Shown: positions 61,401 through 64,000 of the stretch, in pieces
Position numbering within the stretch: position 1 is the stretch's first letter
How the letters are laid out: the number at the start of each line of letters is the position of its first letter
Source: Penium margaritaceum
Taxonomy: Eukaryota; Streptophyta; Zygnematophyceae; Desmidiales; Peniaceae
Assembly: GCA_023375785.1 (NCBI GenBank)
Contig: SZWC01001531.1
Span: 124,399 to 188,398 of the forward strand
Direction of reading: 5' to 3'
Length of the DNA: 64,000 nucleotides
The notes under the pieces: model-generated
The model's database searches: none
The model's input: the letters and a program-made list of their open reading frames with translations, nothing else
What the model was told of the DNA's origin: nothing
Program-made: the position numbers and the translations under genes

Positions 61401-63590
61401 CCAATGGTTGCGAGTGGTTGCAAGTGGTTGCCACTTGTTGCGAGTTGTTGCGAGTGGTTTCAAGTGGTTGCGAGTGGTTCAGAGTGGTTGCAAGTGGTTG
61501 CGAGTGGTTTCAAGTGGCTTTGAGTAGTTGATAGTGGTTGCGAGTGGTTGCGAGTGGTTGCGAGTGGTTGCGAGTGGTTGCAATCGGTTGCGAGTGGTTG
61601 CAAGAGGTTGCAAGTGGTTGCGAGTGGTTCCAAGTGGTTACGAGTGGTTACGAGTGGTTGCGAGTGGTTACGAGTGGTTGCGAGTGGTTAAGAGTGGTTG
61701 CGAGTGGTTGCTAGTGGTAACGAGTGGTTGCAAGTGGTTGGGAGTGGTTAAGAGTTGTTGCGAGTAGTTGCAAGAGGTTGCGAGTGGTTGCGAGTGGTTA
61801 CAAGTGGTTACGAGTGGTTGTGAGTGGTTTCAAGTGGTTAAGAGTGGTTGTGAGTGGTTGTGAGTGGTTGCGAATGGTTGTGAGAGGTTGCAAGTGGTTG
61901 TGAGTGGCTGCGAGTCGTTACGAGTGAGTGCGAGTGGTTGCGAGTGGTTGCATGTGGTTGCATGTGATTGCAATTGGTTGTGAGTGGTTGTGAGTGATTG
62001 CCAGTCATTGCGAGTTACTGCGAGTGGTTTTGAGTGGTTGCGAGTGGTTGCACGTGGTTGCGAGTGGTTGTGAGTGTTTGCAAATGGTTACGAGTGGTCG
62101 CGAGTGGTCGTGAGGGGTTGCAAGTGGTTGCGAGTGGTTGCAAATGGTCGTGATTGGTTGCGAGTGGTTGCGAGTGGTTGCGTATGGTTGCGAGTGGTTG
62201 CGAGTGGTTGTGAGTGGTTAGGAGTGATTGTGAGTGGTTACGAGTGGTTGCGAGTGGTTAAGAGTGGTTGCGAGTGGTTGCTAGTGGTTGCGAGTGGTTG
62301 CGAGTGGTCGCGAGTGGTTGCGAGTGGTTGCGAGTGGTTGCGAAAGGTTGCCAGTGCTTACAAGTGGTTGTTAGTGGTTGTGTGTGGTTGCGAGTGGTTG
62401 TGAGTGGTTGCAAGTGGTTGCGAGTGTTTGCGAGTGGTTGTGAGTGGTTGCGAGTGGTTGTGAGTGGTTGCGACTGGTTGCGAGTGCTTGTGAGAGGTTG
62501 CAAGTGGTTGCGAGTGGTTGCGAGTGGTCGCAAGTGGTTGCTAGTGGTTACCACATGTTGCGAGAGGTTACAAGTGGTTGCCAGGGATTACAAGACGTTG
62601 CAAGTGGTTACGAGTGGTTGTGAGTGGTTGCGGCTGGTTGCGAGTAGTTGCGAGTGGTTGCGAATGGTTGCATGTCGTTGCGAGTGGTTGTGAGTGATTG
62701 CGTGTGGTTGCGAGTGTTTTTGCGTGGTTGCGAGTGGTTGCGAGTGGTTGCTAGTGGTTGAGAGTGGTTGCCAGTGGTTGCAAGTGATTGCAAGTAATTG
62801 CAAGTGGTTGCGAGTGGTTGCAATTGGTTGCGATTGATTACGCATAGTGGCGAGTGGTTATGAGTAGTAACAGGTGGTTGCGAGTGGTAGCGAGTGGCTG
62901 CGAGTGCCTACAAGTAGTTGTGAGTGGTTGGGAGTGGCTGCGAGTGGGTGCGAGAAGCTGCAAGTCGGTGCGATTGGTTGCGAGTGGTTGCAAGTAGTTG
63001 CAAGTGGTTGTGAGTGGTCGCGATTGGTTGCAGGTGGTTGCGATTGGTTGCGAGTAGATGCGAGTGGTTGCAAGTGGTTACGAGTGGTTGTGAGTGGCTG
63101 CAAGTGTTTACAAGTGGCTGCGGGTAGTTGCCAGTGGTTGCGAGTGGTTGCGAGTAGTTGCAAGTGTTTGTGAGTTCTTCCGAGTGGTTACAAGTGGCTG
63201 TGAGTGGTGGCGAGTGGTGGCGAGTGGTTGTGAGTGGTTTTGAGTGGTTGCAATTGGGTTCTACTGGTTGCGTATGCTTGCGAGTGATTAAGATAAGTAA
63301 CAAGTAGCTGTGACTGGTTGCGAGCGATTGAGAGTGGTTGAGAGTGGTTGCAAGTGGTTATGAGTGGTTGCGAGTGGGTGCGAGTGGTTACGCATGGTTG
63401 CGAGTGGTTGTGAGTGGGTGTGAGTGGTTGCGAGTGGTTGCGAGTGGTTGCGAGTGGTTGCGAGTGGTTGTGAGTGGTTGCGAGTGGTTGCGAGTGGTGT
63501 GAGTGGTGTGTGAGTGGTTGCGAGTGGTTGCGAGTGGTTGCGAGTGGTTGCGAGTGGTTGTGAGTGGTTGCGAGTGGTTGCTAGTGGTGG
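58440..63590 (+). repeat. E long-range duplication, two diverged copies about 4.4 kb apart
   Basis: Rare variants in the same order occur at 58443-59148 and 62845-63590: TAGTGGCGAGTGGTTATGAG, then GAGTGCCTAC, then GCAAGTCGGTGCGATTGG, then AGTGTTTGTGAGTT, then GGTGGCCAG/GGTGGTCAG. Offsets are 4402, 4402 and about 4442. The copies have diverged since. Confidence 0.8.
59541..59900 (+). repeat. E tandem duplication of 190 bp
   Basis: The landmark TGAGCGGTTACAAGTGG at 59541 recurs at 59731, followed by the same rare variants (AGTAGTAGTGTGTGG, GCGAATTCCTTCAAG). The period is 190 bp, or 19 units. Confidence 0.92.
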
Positions 63591-64000
63591 TCAGTTGTTT
63601 CGAGCGGTTTCAATTGGTTACTATTGGTTGCGTATGGTTGCGAGTGATTACGAGTGGTTGCGAGTGGTTGCGAGTGGTTGCGAGTGGTTGCAATTGGTTG
63701 CGAGTTGTTGCGAGTGGTTGTGAATGGTTGCGAGTTGTTGCGAGTGCTTGCGAATAATTGCAAGTCGCTACAAGTGGTTGCAAGTAGTTGCAAGTGGTTG
63801 CGACTGGTTACGACTGGTTGTGAGTGGTTGCGAGTGGTTGCGAGTGGTTGCGAGTGGTTGCAAGTAGTTGCGAGTGGTTGCGAGTGGTTGCGAGTGGTTG
63901 CAAGTTGTTGCAAGTGGTTGTGAGTGGTTGCGAGTGGTTGCGAGTGGTTGCGAGTGGTTGCAAGTAGTTGCGAGTGGTTGCGAGTGGTTGCGAGTGGTTG

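Larger units (their letters stand above)
52386..64000 (+). repeat. Satellite E array, right part (10 bp unit), to the window end
   Basis: About 1,160 units of GCGAGTGGTT and its variants run to base 64000 without a gene. The dominant variants GTGAGTGGTT and GCAAGTGGTT are the two deamination products of the single CpG. A single N at 59252 shifts the phase and probably marks an assembly patch. Local higher-order structure is present at 30, 190 and about 550 bp and about 4.4 kb. The many frames of RVVASGCEWL type on plus and NHSQPLATTR type on minus follow from 3 x 10 bp units and are not genes. Confidence 0.96.

Noticed and set aside
37331-64000. CRISPR-like array
   Set aside because: Units abut directly with no unique spacers, in eukaryotic satellite DNA with no cas genes.
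44769-64000. Telomeric repeat
   Set aside because: The E unit GCGAGTGGTT is G/T-rich, but it is not a TTAGGG- or TTTAGGG-type repeat and is highly variable.

Overview
The window is eukaryotic, repeat-dominated DNA. I could support no host gene, tRNA or rRNA. About 42 kb is tandem satellite of five families, interrupted by two LTR retrotransposons and two copies of a small hAT-like DNA transposon. The copia element is of plant type. Its primer-binding site matches the anticodon arm of an initiator tRNA-Met with the G-C stem pair I recall from plants. Satellite and LTR variants look like decay of methylated CpG. This points to the green lineage (possibly a streptophyte alga), but I cannot name a species.

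Layout: satellite A (about 191 bp) at 1-4974 (+), 20935-24340 (-) and 29911-33960 (+). Satellite B (20 bp) at 4975-5046 and 20376-20604 (+), 20606-20934 (-), 26698-28329 (-) and 33961-37330 (+). Satellite C (10 bp) at 24341-26470 (+) and 28330-29879 (-). Satellite D (21 bp, with higher-order repeats of 294, 63 and 147 bp) at 37331-44768. Satellite E (10 bp) at 44769-46109 and 52386-64000. A 15.3 kb Ty3/gypsy-like element on the minus strand (LTRs 5052-6209 and 19213-20370, TSD AGAAG) splits a B array. A 6.3 kb Ty1/copia element on the minus strand (LTRs 46115-47102 and 51728-52380, TSD GTTTC) splits the E array.

With the gypsy element mentally removed, the left half reads A+ B+ | B- A-, a palindrome centred near 20605. 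The order continues C+, B-, C-, A+, B+. The same A/B junction, at the same point of the A monomer, occurs three times. The satellites therefore spread as composite blocks with inversions, not as independent arrays.

Relative ages from the sequence: satellites first; then the gypsy element (LTRs roughly 8-10% different in the part I compared, pol broken); then the copia element (LTRs about 3% different, one open gag-pol frame of 1423 codons); then a 327 bp hAT-like MITE inserted into the copia 3' LTR. A second MITE copy of identical length lies inside the gypsy element. The most informative signals are the mirrored A/B/C architecture, the CpG-transition pattern shared by several satellites, the exact filled/empty-site evidence for the MITE, and the internal initiator-tRNA priming site of the copia element. 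The long open frames in the satellites follow from unit lengths and are not genes.
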